A stretch of DNA of 64,000 nt from Noviherbaspirillum autotrophicum (GTDB taxonomy: Bacteria; Pseudomonadota; Gammaproteobacteria; Burkholderiales; Burkholderiaceae_D), in contig NZ_JWJG01000002.1 in the NCBI RefSeq assembly GCF_000818395.1, forward strand, positions 1-64,000. The letters run 5' to 3'. Both the position numbers and the translations under genes were made by a program. The notes beneath the pieces are model-generated. The model was not told where the DNA came from and did no database searches. It worked only from the letters and a program-made list of their open reading frames with translations. Positions 8,212-17,578 of this stretch are shown here, in pieces; the first letter of the stretch is position 1; each line of letters opens with the position of its first letter.

Positions 8212-10095
8212 GTGTGCGGAATTAACGGTTTGATTTCCACTGGCGACTTGAATGGCCTAGAGGAATCGCTCCAGATCATGAGGCATCGTGGCCCGAATGC
8301 CACCGGCATCTGGCGTGGCAAGTCCGGGGGCTTCAATGTCGGATTGGGGCATTTGCGTCTAAGCATCATCGACCTGAGCGCGGCGGCAAACCAGCCGTTC
8401 CTCGCTGGAGACGGACAGACCATCCTGGTCTACAACGGTGAAATCTACAACTATCGTGCGCTACGCGAGGAATTGCGCAAGCATGGTTGTCATTTTTCGA
8501 CAGAATCCGACACGGAAGTACTTCTGCAAGCCTATCTGATCTGGGGTATCGATTGCGTACGCCGTTTCGACGGGATGTTCGCATTTGCGGTGTTCGACGG
8601 CAGGCGCAACGAGCTGAGCATTGCACGCGATCCGCTCGGCATCAAGCCGCTCTATGTCTGGACCAATGATTCGAAGCGCGTCGCCTTCGCATCTGAAATT
8701 CGTGGAATTCGGGCACTGGCCGGCATTCCAATGGAGCCGGACGAGTCGACCTATGCCGAGTTTCTGCTCAACGGCTGGCTCTATGAACCAAAGACCGGTT
8801 TCAAAAATGTGGAAAAGTTGATGCCCGGTGAATATCGGACTTTCGACCTTAACACCGGTACAGTGCGTAAGGAAATGTACTATTGTCCACTGCAGCGCGC
8901 GGCACCGTCGCGTGACTTTGTCGAGCTGTTGAACGAGTCTGTGGAGTTGCAGCGCGTGGCAGACGTCAAGGTCGGACTCTTCTTCAGCGGTGGTCTGGAC
9001 TCGTCCGTGCTGGCTGCGGCATCGGGGCCACTCGAGGGCCTGTTCGTGGAATATGCGGGCGACGCAGCCGACGCTAGCGACGCGGCATTTGCCCACGAGA
9101 TTGCGAAGATGCTCAAACTGCCCGTTAAGACAGTGTGTCACGATCCCATTAGCGATGGTCCTGACGCAATCTTGGCGGATTTTCGCAATGTTGCGGCGAA
9201 CACCGAGGAACTGATTGCAGACTACACATACAGCGCTTCGAGCCTGCTGTCGGCCGACGCACGCGCAAGTGGCTATACGGTGATGCTAAGTGGAATGGGT
9301 GGCGACGAACTATTTGCTGGCTATCCGCGCTACAAGTTGGCGCGCTATCGCCAGCTTTTCTATGGTTTGTCACCGCTGTTCAAGGTAGGAGCGTTTGCGC
9401 TGCGTCGCCACCCTTCCTTAGAAAAGAAGATCGAGCGGTTGCTGCGTTTTTCTGAGGAAGGCCGCTTTATTCGCGCCTACACAAGCCTGATCGGCTATTT
9501 GTCGGAGGTAGAAGTTTCGACGCTGATGGGCAAGTTCGATGCATGCGAGCCGTTCTGGCATTGGTGCGAAACGATGGGCAAGCGTATCGGACATCTGTCG
9601 CACATGAAGCAGGCGATGTACTTAGACCGCTATGGTTTCCTTGCGCACAACCTTATGGTGACTGATAAGTCGAGCATGCAACAAAGCATCGAAATGCGCG
9701 TACCGATTATGTCGAACGAACTGGCAGAACTCGGCTTTGCAATGAATGATGCCGAGCTGCTCAGCTACTCGGAAGGGAAGAAGCCGCTGCGCCGATTCCT
9801 CGAACACAGTCTGCCTGCACGGTTAATTAATCGCCCAAAGATTGGATTCAACCCACCGCTTGACGGCAAGATCCGCGCTCTAGGCAAGGATCTCATCTCG
9901 GATATTTTCCGTAATGGCCCACTCTCCGAAGTACTCGACGCCAATGTAGCATGCCGCATTGTCGATGCACACTTCAATAATGCAGGTAACCAGACGTACA
10001 AAATTTGGCAAATGCTCTATTTTAATTTCTGGCTGGAATTTCAAAATAACATGCGCACAGGTCAGTTTACAAAATGCAATTCAGTGATTGCCTGA
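8212..10095 (+). CDS. asnB: AsnB-type glutamine amidotransferase of a polysaccharide cluster
   Basis: Class II glutamine-dependent amidotransferase resembling asparagine synthetase. In surface-polysaccharide clusters, related proteins are thought to amidate uronic acids. GTG at 8212 gives MCGING, so the nucleophile Cys follows the removed initiator Met. The N-terminal Ntn domain shows MRHRGPN, LGHLRLSI and VYNGEIYNY. The synthetase domain has the PP-loop FFSGGLDSS near residue 257 and the GMGGDELFAGY motif near 360. Length 627 is normal. With WecB/WecC upstream, a ManNAcA-type uronate is a plausible substrate, giving a uronamide. This is inference; ordinary asparagine synthesis is the alternative. 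It is directly followed by the heparinase-like gene. Confidence 0.92.
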   Translation: MCGINGLISTGDLNGLEESLQIMRHRGPNATGIWRGKSGGFNVGLGHLRLSIIDLSAAANQPFLAGDGQTILVYNGEIYNYRALREELRKHGCHFSTESDTEVLLQAYLIWGIDCVRRFDGMFAFAVFDGRRNELSIARDPLGIKPLYVWTNDSKRVAFASEIRGIRALAGIPMEPDESTYAEFLLNGWLYEPKTGFKNVEKLMPGEYRTFDLNTGTVRKEMYYCPLQRAAPSRDFVELLNESVELQRVADVKVGLFFSGGLDSSVLAAASGPLEGLFVEYAGDAADASDAAFAHEIAKMLKLPVKTVCHDPISDGPDAILADFRNVAANTEELIADYTYSASSLLSADARASGYTVMLSGMGGDELFAGYPRYKLARYRQLFYGLSPLFKVGAFALRRHPSLEKKIERLLRFSEEGRFIRAYTSLIGYLSEVEVSTLMGKFDACEPFWHWCETMGKRIGHLSHMKQAMYLDRYGFLAHNLMVTDKSSMQQSIEMRVPIMSNELAELGFAMNDAELLSYSEGKKPLRRFLEHSLPARLINRPKIGFNPPLDGKIRALGKDLISDIFRNGPLSEVLDANVACRIVDAHFNNAGNQTYKIWQMLYFNFWLEFQNNMRTGQFTKCNSVIA

Positions 10096-10106
10096 CCAAT
10101 AAATAG

Positions 10107-11750
10107 ATGACTTCACTTTCCTTGCTTTTTCATACTGTGCGTCATTTAAGAGTTAAGCAGATAGTCTACCGACTCTTAATGCGCATTCGCGAGATTCGCA
10201 TCACACCGACACCGGCCCCTGCACTGGCCATCTGGAGTGCATCCTGGAATGCACCTACATACAAACTTCAATCGCTATTTCCACCAGTGGAGTTTTCGCT
10301 ATTGAACGAAACTCATGCGATCACAACATCGGCCGACTGGGATCGGCCGGAGTGGTCACAACTCTGGCGCTACAACCTCCATTATTTTGACGACTTGGAC
10401 AGTATTGATGCGCAGACCCGACATACCCTACAGCAGCAATGGATACAGCGCTGGATCGCCGAAAATCCGGCACCGCGTGGTACTGGCTGGGATGCTTATC
10501 CACTTTCGCTGCGGATCGTGAACTGGATCAAGTGGGGAGCATCTGGTGGCTCCTTGGACCAGTGCGCGCTTGACAGTCTAGCCTTACAGACACGCGTACT
10601 TGCCCAGAAACTCGAATATCACCTGCTTGCCAATCACCTATTCGTAAATGCCAAGGCACTGATATTCAGTGGGGCCCGTTTTGCGGGTCCCGAAGCAGAT
10701 GCTTGGATGCGCAAGGGTCTAGCGATACTGGACGACGAATTGCACGAGCAGTTTCTTGCCGACGGGGCGCATTTCGAACTGAGCCCAATGTATCATTGTG
10801 CGCTGCTTTGGGATCTGCTCGATATGCTATATCTCGCACGCATTTCCGGCAATATACATTTGCAGGCGAAGGAGAAGGAATGGCGTGTCGTCGCTTCGCG
10901 TGCCCTATCATGGATGAATGCCATGTGCTTAGGCGACGATCAGATCAGCTTTTTTAATGATGCTGCATTTGATATTGCACCTGAGCCACGCGTTGTGCGT
11001 GAGTATGCTTCATTGCTCGAGGTCCAAGCCACTCCCCAAAAAGTATCAAATCCGGTTGACATGACCATGCAACGACTTGCTGATTCGGGCTACGTCCGCA
11101 TAGACTGGCCCGACGCGACGGCCATTCTCGATGTGGCACGTGTCGGCGCGAACTATCAGCCGGGGCATGCACATGCCGATACACTGAGCTTCGAACTGTC
11201 TCTAGGTTCACAGCGTGTGTTTGTCAATACGGGTACGTCGCAGTATGGCACTAATTCTGAACGCCAGCGCCAACGAGGCACTGCGGCCCATACTACCGTA
11301 ATTATCGATGATTTCGATTCGTCCGAAGTCTGGGCAGGCTTCCGTGTGGCGCGACGTGCTTATCCAATTGGATATGCGGAAGATTGCGCAAACGACCATG
11401 TGCGGGTTACATGTGCGCACAACGGCTTCATGCGTCTACGGGGTTCACCAATTCACAGGCGTACATGGGATGCCCGCGCAAAAACTATAACTGTCACCGA
11501 TCAGATATCAGGCAAGTTTCGCCGGGCCCAGGCCCGCTATCATCTACACCCGGATCTCCGTGCCGCCATTGACAGTGATGTGGCAATCCTCGTGCTGCCT
11601 GACGAGCGATCAATTACGGTACAAGCTGAAGGTGGCACCATGGCCCTCGAAGCCTCTACTTGGCACCCGAAATTCGGAGTTTCCTGTCCCACACTGTGCC
11701 TGACAGTAACGTTCTCCGGCCCGCAGGTCACAGTTACAGCCCATTGGTAA
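10107..11750 (+). CDS. Heparinase II/III family protein
   Basis: Predicted polysaccharide lyase-like protein of 547 residues: an N-terminal alpha/alpha toroid (about residues 40-320, with the WRYNLHYFDDL motif near residue 90) and a C-terminal beta domain. The heparinase II/III core GHAHADTLSFEL lies near residue 352, followed by RGTAAHTTV near 391. Proteins of this type often sit beside AsnB-like and GT4 genes in polysaccharide clusters. Their role there, in trimming or editing the polymer, is not established. I see no obvious signal peptide, although the first 30 residues are basic and hydrophobic. The gene starts 11 bases after asnB and ends just before the GT4 gene. Its downstream end runs under an out-of-frame extension of the next frame. 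Confidence 0.88.
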   Translation: MTSLSLLFHTVRHLRVKQIVYRLLMRIREIRITPTPAPALAIWSASWNAPTYKLQSLFPPVEFSLLNETHAITTSADWDRPEWSQLWRYNLHYFDDLDSIDAQTRHTLQQQWIQRWIAENPAPRGTGWDAYPLSLRIVNWIKWGASGGSLDQCALDSLALQTRVLAQKLEYHLLANHLFVNAKALIFSGARFAGPEADAWMRKGLAILDDELHEQFLADGAHFELSPMYHCALLWDLLDMLYLARISGNIHLQAKEKEWRVVASRALSWMNAMCLGDDQISFFNDAAFDIAPEPRVVREYASLLEVQATPQKVSNPVDMTMQRLADSGYVRIDWPDATAILDVARVGANYQPGHAHADTLSFELSLGSQRVFVNTGTSQYGTNSERQRQRGTAAHTTVIIDDFDSSEVWAGFRVARRAYPIGYAEDCANDHVRVTCAHNGFMRLRGSPIHRRTWDARAKTITVTDQISGKFRRAQARYHLHPDLRAAIDSDVAILVLPDERSITVQAEGGTMALEASTWHPKFGVSCPTLCLTVTFSGPQVTVTAHW

Positions 11751-11770
11751 TAGGTATCGTGTCGACCCAC

Positions 11771-12988
11771 ATGAAAATCCTGATTCTAAGCTTCTACTAT
11801 CCTCCCGATTTGTCCGCAGGTTCGTTCCGTACGGCCTCTCTTATCGAAAGGCTTTCGCCCAAGTTGCCTAAAGACGCTACTGTCGACATTATTACAACGC
11901 AACCTAACCGCTATCACGCTCTAACTGACGCAGCACCAAAGGAAGAATGCAACGGCAACGTACGCATACGCCGTATCATGCTGCCATCCCACAAGAGCGG
12001 GATGCGCGATCAGGCCAAGGCGTTCTCGGTTTTCTTCTACCGAGTACTTGAGATGACGGCAGCACAGAGATACGACCTTGTGTACGGCACGTCGTCACGC
12101 CTGTTTACGGCCGTGCTCGCGGCCGTTGTTGCACGTCGTGTCAGTGCACGACTGTATTTGGATATCCGTGACATTTTCGTCGACACCATGAAGGATGTTT
12201 TGCCAGCTCATCTAGCACGTCCGAGTCTGCCGTTCCTCAGTGCGATCGAGCGGTTTGCGATAAACAGGGCCGACCGTATCAATCTCGTGTCTGCGGGTTT
12301 TCTCCCTTGGTATCAGCAACGCTATCCGAATAAAGTGTTCGACGTGCATCCCAACGGCATCGATGATGCCTTCCTGCTACCGATGCCAACTGCGCCTACG
12401 CAGCACCGGGAACGCCCATTGGTACTCTATGCGGGTAATATTGGCGAAGGTCAGGGTCTCCACCTTGTGCTTCCCAAACTCGCCCAGCGTTGTGCGGATC
12501 GGTTCGACTTTCTCGTAATTGGCGCAGGCGGCCGACGTGCTGCCCTGGAAGCCGAGTTAGCCAAGGCCAAAGTCAGTAATGTTCTATTGCGCGACCCAGT
12601 ACAACGTAACGATTTGATTCCCCTGTACCAGTCAGCTGATGTGCTCTTCTTGCATCTGAATGCATACGACGCGTTCCTAAAGGTGCTCCCGTCTAAATTG
12701 TTCGAATATGCAGCCATTGGCAAGCCGATTTTGGCAGGCGTTGCGGGTTACGCTGCAGAATTTATCCGAACTGAGATTCCTCATGCCGGCGTGTTTGCCC
12801 CATGTGATGCTAATGCGGGCGAAAATGCACTACGAGGTTTGAGCCTCGAGACCAAGCAATGCAGTGTTTTCATTAAGAAATATTGCCGCGCCAATACAAT
12901 GGATCGGCTTGCAGATATCCTAATGTCAATGGCAAGGGAGAGTAGCCGAGGATGCAACTTATTGAAATCGGGAAAAACTCACGACTAA
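11771..12988 (+). CDS. GT4-family glycosyltransferase
   Basis: Probable retaining glycosyltransferase of the GT-B fold adding a sugar to the lipid-linked cluster A unit at the cytoplasmic membrane. The N-terminus MKILILSFYYPPDLSAGSFR is typical. The nucleotide-binding half has VLYAGNIGEGQGL, the segment VLLRDPVQRNDLIPLYQSADV, and the E-x7-E-like region LPSKLFEYAAIGKPILAGV near the C-terminus. An alternative GTG start at 11759 has a better placed AGG (11752-11754) and would add four residues. It is the only confidently recognised repeat-unit glycosyltransferase in cluster A, apart from the initiating enzyme. Confidence 0.9.
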   Translation: MKILILSFYYPPDLSAGSFRTASLIERLSPKLPKDATVDIITTQPNRYHALTDAAPKEECNGNVRIRRIMLPSHKSGMRDQAKAFSVFFYRVLEMTAAQRYDLVYGTSSRLFTAVLAAVVARRVSARLYLDIRDIFVDTMKDVLPAHLARPSLPFLSAIERFAINRADRINLVSAGFLPWYQQRYPNKVFDVHPNGIDDAFLLPMPTAPTQHRERPLVLYAGNIGEGQGLHLVLPKLAQRCADRFDFLVIGAGGRRAALEAELAKAKVSNVLLRDPVQRNDLIPLYQSADVLFLHLNAYDAFLKVLPSKLFEYAAIGKPILAGVAGYAAEFIRTEIPHAGVFAPCDANAGENALRGLSLETKQCSVFIKKYCRANTMDRLADILMSMARESSRGCNLLKSGKTHD

Positions 12989-13811
12989 GTACCGGAAAGC
13001 ATTGTCAGGCAAGGAATTGATACGAAAACGTAATCGCCAGCAGCCATTTAAATTTGTTTTGCCTACGGGAGTGCCGTCGTGCGATTTATCAGGAAGCTTT
13101 AGTGACTTGAAAAACACGCATAGCAAATTCTATCGCTAGGGGATCGTGTCGTTTGGTGCTACCGGAACTACTCATCGGCGAGCCCGATATTTTAAGTGAT
13201 TGCTGATGGATGTAAACCATTTCAAATAGCATATGAATCCAGCAGAAGCACGTGCGTCATAGGAGTGCGCGTAAAAAGACGCACAGCACCACATTACGTC
13301 TGGCCGTAGATGTGTATCGCACGCTGCTCCGAATCATCATTATGAAAGCAGCACGGGCGGCTTGATCTGAAGTTGAAAGGACCCTTGCCGAATTTCCAGC
13401 GCACCACCTAATCGCTGACAGGAGAGACGACAGCGAGGTGATCGTTTAGCAGATACCATAATTAAGGTATGAGAGCGGTGATATCGTCGCTGAAAAACAT
13501 ATAGGCGCAACGATAATGCGACAAACACCTGTCCGTCAGAACTAACTCCCCGAAAATGCCTTTCTTAGCATCAACCAATGGAATGGCATTGACACTCTTT
13601 ACACGAAGAACCTCCTTGCCGTCCTCGCCGACGCGTAGCCCGGGCGCCAAACCATATATAGCTCAGAATTTCATGACAGCACTATCCACCCACAGCAAAA
13701 AATAAAAACTACAGACAAAAGAGTTTTAAGAAAACATGCCGATCAAGACAACTACGTTGTCCTGCTGTAATCTCACTTGTAGAATGCGCAAATTATAATG
13801 ATCAGCGAAAG
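12989..13811. other. Long non-coding stretch inside cluster A
   Basis: About 820 bases hold no supportable gene, only short out-of-phase open frames on both strands. The density of stop codons and the truncated NusG/RfaH-like gene just after it suggest decayed sequence, but I could not recognise a parent family. It may hold a promoter for the epimerase-PGT-wbpM block. Confidence 0.5.
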
Positions 13812-14096
13812 ATGGCAATGAACTGGTACTTCATTCACCCAGAGCTAAGACGGGAAAAGCGTGCACGGCAAAATTTCGAACAGCAAGCCTATGTGTGCAT
13901 TTTTCCCATCCTCCCGGCGAAAAAGCTCTGCCGAATCAACCTAGCGCTTGTTGACAATCTGACGGACCGTAGTCAACCTGTTCGTCTAGTCTCGGATAAT
14001 AAATTTCCACCTACATCCAAACAGGTCCTTAGCGTAGTCCTGCGTTACGTTGACCGCGCCAAGCGCACTGCTGATCTGATCCTATCGTATCCATAG
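13812..14096 (+). pseudogene. Truncated NusG/RfaH-like antiterminator remnant
   Basis: The first 45 or so residues match the NusG N-terminal (NGN) domain of RfaH-type regulators: MNWYFIHPELRREKRARQNF followed by EQQAYVCIFPILPAKKL. RfaH-like proteins bind RNA polymerase at ops sites and suppress termination in long surface-polysaccharide operons. After about residue 50 the similarity is lost. The protein is only 94 residues, while family members have about 160-180, and the KOW domain is not visible. The start is ATG at 13812, with a second ATG at 13818 that fits the family N-terminus better. It most likely no longer works. It stops 3 bases before the epimerase gene, as a functional copy placed there would. 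Confidence 0.72.
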
Positions 14097-14099
14097 ATT

Positions 14100-15056
14100 A
14101 TGCGGACCATTCTCGTTACTGGCGCCACCGGCTTTGTTGGAAAAGCACTGTGCGCACGCCTCGCCTCGGCGAACCTCCCCTTGGTCCAAGCTGTGCGCCG
14201 CGCCAGATCTGGCATTGCCGGCGAGATCGCTGTGGGCGACCTCGATGCCGGCACCGATTGGCGCGTTGCGCTCGCCGGCTGCGAAGCGGTGGTGCACTTA
14301 GCAGCACGTGTGCATGTGATGCGCGATATGGCGGCGGATCCGTTAGCGGAGTTCCGGCGAATCAATGTAGAAGCCACGCTTTCACTTGCACGCCAAGCCG
14401 CCGACGCGGGCGTGCGGCGCTTCGTTATGGTGAGTTCGGCAAAAGTGAACGGCGAATCAACGGACCTCGGACATCCCTTCACCGCGCACGACATCCCCGC
14501 ACCCCAAGATGCATACGCCATCTCCAAATACGAGGCCGAGCAGGGTCTACGCGCACTTGCAGGAAAAACCGGCATGGAAGTGGTGATAGTGCGTCCACCA
14601 CTTGTTTATGGTCCCGACGTAAAGGCAAACTTCGCGACAATGCTGCGCTGGCTAGCACGGGGTATTCCATTACCGCTCGGATCAGTCACCCATAACCGAC
14701 GTAGTCTTGTAAGTATCGATAATTTGGTGGATCTACTAATGACCTGTCTCTACCATCCTTCGGCTGCAGGCCAGACCTTTTTGGCCAGCGATGACGAAGA
14801 CCTTTCTACCGCCGAACTTCTACGCCGCCTCAGTGCGGCATTGGGCAGGCCGTCCCGACTCGTGCCGATCCCGGAATCGTGGCTCTTACTCGGCGCGCAC
14901 CTAGCAGGCAAGCCAGGAATTTACCAGCGTCTTTGCGGGTCCTTGCAGCTGGACATTACACACACACGCGAACGCTTGGGTTGGAAGCCACCGTTTAGCG
15001 TGGATGAAAGCTTGTGGCGTGCTACGCACGAAGTTAAAACACGGGGAATGGATTGA
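14100..15056 (+). CDS. NAD-dependent epimerase/dehydratase, WbpV-like
   Basis: Extended short-chain dehydrogenase of 318 residues acting on a nucleotide sugar. Rossmann motif GATGFVGKAL at residues 7-16; HLAARVHVM near 67; catalytic Ser in MVSSAKVNG near 104; YAISKYEAE (YxxxK) near 140. The combination of this type of enzyme with an initiating sugar transferase and a WbpM-type dehydratase is the arrangement known for UDP-QuiNAc synthesis and chain initiation, where WbpV reduces the 4-keto intermediate made by WbpM. A 4-epimerase role is the alternative. The start overlaps nothing, and the stop overlaps the next gene by 4 bases (ATGA). Confidence 0.88.
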   Translation: MRTILVTGATGFVGKALCARLASANLPLVQAVRRARSGIAGEIAVGDLDAGTDWRVALAGCEAVVHLAARVHVMRDMAADPLAEFRRINVEATLSLARQAADAGVRRFVMVSSAKVNGESTDLGHPFTAHDIPAPQDAYAISKYEAEQGLRALAGKTGMEVVIVRPPLVYGPDVKANFATMLRWLARGIPLPLGSVTHNRRSLVSIDNLVDLLMTCLYHPSAAGQTFLASDDEDLSTAELLRRLSAALGRPSRLVPIPESWLLLGAHLAGKPGIYQRLCGSLQLDITHTRERLGWKPPFSVDESLWRATHEVKTRGMD

Positions 15057-15616
15057 TGAAACGAGCGTTTGACCTTTTGCTGGGAGTAGTTGCACTGGCC
15101 GTGTTACTGTTGCCCATTACTCTGATTGCGCTGGCGGTTCGTCTCACCTCCGCTGGCCCAGTGTTCTATTGGTCTGATCGCGTAGGCCGGTACAATCGTA
15201 TTTTCAGTATGCCGAAATTTCGCAGCATGCGAGTAGATACTCCTGTGGTGGCCACGCATCTGCTGTCCGACCCCAATACCTATCTGACTGCTATCGGCCC
15301 TTTTCTACGCAAGACCAGTCTCGATGAGTTACCCCAACTTTGGAGCATTCTGAAAGGCGACATGAGTTTTGTCGGCCCTCGCCCCGCGCTATATAACCAA
15401 TACGACCTGATTGCCTTTCGCACTCAACAGGAAGTACATCAGTTGATACCGGGATTGACCGGCTGGGCTCAAATTAATGGGCGAGATGAGCTACCAATTA
15501 CAGAGAAGGTCAAGCTGGATGTGGAATACCTTCGAAGGCAATCGTTCTCGTTCGACTTATGGATCCTCTGGTTGACCTTAGTGAAGGTGCTGCGCCGGGA
15601 GGGAGTGTCCCATTGA
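15053..15616 (+). CDS. Initiating phosphoglycosyltransferase (bacterial sugar transferase)
   Basis: Monotopic phosphoglycosyltransferase of the PglC/WcaJ-C type that transfers a sugar-1-phosphate to undecaprenyl phosphate to start repeat-unit synthesis. At 187 residues it is the short form without the WcaJ N-terminal membrane domain. One re-entrant hydrophobic segment at residues 4-30 is followed by the conserved [17 protein letters not shown], the catalytic Asp-Glu in [14 protein letters not shown], and [22 protein letters not shown] near 140 is also typical. The substrate is inferred to be a UDP-N-acetyl-6-deoxyhexosamine from the WbpV- and WbpM-like neighbours. It is the only initiating enzyme recognised in the window. 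Confidence 0.94.
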   Translation: MMKRAFDLLLGVVALAVLLLPITLIALAVRLTSAGPVFYWSDRVGRYNRIFSMPKFRSMRVDTPVVATHLLSDPNTYLTAIGPFLRKTSLDELPQLWSILKGDMSFVGPRPALYNQYDLIAFRTQQEVHQLIPGLTGWAQINGRDELPITEKVKLDVEYLRRQSFSFDLWILWLTLVKVLRREGVSH

Positions 15617-15620
15617 TAAA

Positions 15621-17573
15621 ATGAATATACCAATGACTTTGAATAAAATTGCATTACCCGTACTGGCAATGCCACGTACCGCCAAGCGCCTGGTAGTTCT
15701 TTTGATCGACTCCAGCCTTTGCGTACTGACGGTATGGCTGGCGTTCTATCTACGCCTAGGTGAATTTGTCACACTATCCGGTTCTGCGCTTGGGGCAGCG
15801 ATTGTATCAGTATCAATTGCGTTGCCGCTCTTTGTCGTTTCAGGGCTGTACCGCGCAATTTTCCGCTATTCAGGTTGGCCTGCTCTTATGACGGTATGTA
15901 AAGCAACGTTTGCATATGGCCTAGCCTACGCAGCTGTTTTTACTGCGATTGGTATTCAAGGGGTACCACGAACCGTCGGCCTGATTCAACCCATGTTGCT
16001 TCTACTCACGGTTGGCACTTCCCGAATCTTTGCGCGATTCTGGCTCGGCGGCCTGTACCAAGGCCAGCTTAAACTAGCGGCCCTGCCTAAAGTGCTCATC
16101 TATGGTGCCGGTAAATCAGGCCGTCAATTGGCAGCTGCCATGGCTAACAGCCACGCCATGAGGGTTGTCGGCTTTTTGGACGACGACGAACGATTGCATG
16201 GGCACATTCTGAACGGGCTGACCATTTACAGTCCATCCGACTTGCCCAGCTTAGTCGCATCACTACATGTTAGTGATGTACTCTTGGCGTTGCCTTCGGC
16301 AAGTCGGAAGCGCCGCAACGAAATCCTAGCGGAAATGCTACAGGCGCATGTATCAGTTCGCACTCTACCCAGCCTGACAGAGCTAGCTCAGGGCAAAATC
16401 AGCACATCAGATTTGCGTGAACTCGACATTGACGACCTGTTGGGACGCGATCCGGTTGCACCTAATCACATCCTGCTTGGCAAGAATATTATTGATAAAG
16501 TGGTGTTGGTGACCGGAGCAGGTGGCTCGATTGGTAGCGAACTGTGTCGTCAAATTTTAAAAATTGGACCAAATACTCTCTTACTGATTGAGCAAAGTGA
16601 ATTCGCGCTTTACGAGATCCATCAAGAGTTGCAGTCAAAACTTGACGGCTCTGCCGTCAAACTAGTACCACTTCTAGCCTCGGTACGCGATGAAGATCGC
16701 ATGCAGGAAATCATGTCAACTTGGCGGCCTGATACGGTGTACCACGCTGCTGCCTACAAGCATGTACCGCTCGTAGAGCACAACCCAACAGAAGGAATCA
16801 AGAACAATGTGCTAGGCACGCTGACGGCTGCAAAAGCGGCGGCTGAACGAGGTGTTACAGACTTTGTCTTGATCAGTACCGACAAAGCGGTCCGTCCGAC
16901 CAATATCATGGGAGCTAGCAAACGGTTGGCAGAGATGGTATTACAAGCGCTTGCGGCCACTTCGCAAAGCACAAAGTTCACTATGGTACGCTTTGGAAAT
17001 GTGCTCGGCTCGTCTGGTTCTGTAGTACCCAAGTTTCGCCAGCAGATTCGTGACGGCGGCCCCATTACCCTGACGCACCCGGAAATCACTCGCTACTTCA
17101 TGACTATTCCGGAAGCTGCTCAACTGGTGATCCAGGCCGGAGCAATGGCCAAGGGAGGTGACGTATTCGTACTGGACATGGGACAATCGGTCAAAATTAT
17201 GGACTTAGCGCGACGCATGATCGAGCTCTCGGGCCTGACGGTAAAAGATGAATCTAACCCGGATGGTGATATTGAAATCGAGGTCACAGGCCTGCGCCCC
17301 GGCGAGAAACTTTACGAGGAACTGCTCATCGGTAACAACCCCAAATCAACCTCACATCCGCGGATCATGAAGGCTCATGAAGATTTTCTTCCTTGGCATG
17401 TGCTTGAGGAGAAGCTCAATGCACTTAAGCTTGCGCTTAATGTGAATGATGTCGGCGTGGCGCGCTTAATGCTTGAGCAACTGGTTACTGGCTATACTCC
17501 AAGCGGAAAAATCGTCGACTGGGTACATTTAGAGCACGAAGCGGATGCTGATGCGCGTGAAGAGACGGGGTGA
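15621..17573 (+). CDS. wbpM: WbpM/CapD-type nucleoside-diphosphate-sugar 4,6-dehydratase
   Basis: Membrane-anchored 650-residue enzyme that makes UDP-4-keto-6-deoxy-GlcNAc from UDP-GlcNAc. Four hydrophobic helices occupy residues about 22-130. A first Rossmann-like domain begins with YGAGKSGRQL near 161, and the catalytic dehydratase domain begins with GAGGSIGSEL near 299. Further on are HAAAYKHVPLVEHNP, the family segment STDKAVRPTNIMGASKR, and GLRPGEKLYEELL. The full length and domain order match WbpM/FlmA/CapD proteins. It is the last gene of cluster A and ends 6 bases before the inverted repeat of an IS3 element. ATG at 15633 is an alternative start. Confidence 0.95.
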   Translation: MNIPMTLNKIALPVLAMPRTAKRLVVLLIDSSLCVLTVWLAFYLRLGEFVTLSGSALGAAIVSVSIALPLFVVSGLYRAIFRYSGWPALMTVCKATFAYGLAYAAVFTAIGIQGVPRTVGLIQPMLLLLTVGTSRIFARFWLGGLYQGQLKLAALPKVLIYGAGKSGRQLAAAMANSHAMRVVGFLDDDERLHGHILNGLTIYSPSDLPSLVASLHVSDVLLALPSASRKRRNEILAEMLQAHVSVRTLPSLTELAQGKISTSDLRELDIDDLLGRDPVAPNHILLGKNIIDKVVLVTGAGGSIGSELCRQILKIGPNTLLLIEQSEFALYEIHQELQSKLDGSAVKLVPLLASVRDEDRMQEIMSTWRPDTVYHAAAYKHVPLVEHNPTEGIKNNVLGTLTAAKAAAERGVTDFVLISTDKAVRPTNIMGASKRLAEMVLQALAATSQSTKFTMVRFGNVLGSSGSVVPKFRQQIRDGGPITLTHPEITRYFMTIPEAAQLVIQAGAMAKGGDVFVLDMGQSVKIMDLARRMIELSGLTVKDESNPDGDIEIEVTGLRPGEKLYEELLIGNNPKSTSHPRIMKAHEDFLPWHVLEEKLNALKLALNVNDVGVARLMLEQLVTGYTPSGKIVDWVHLEHEADADAREETG

Positions 17574-17578
17574 CGGTT

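Noticed and set aside
13462-13650. Minus-strand 62-codon frame in the cluster A gap
   Set aside because: Short, without a ribosome binding site or recognisable family; may be chance or decayed sequence.
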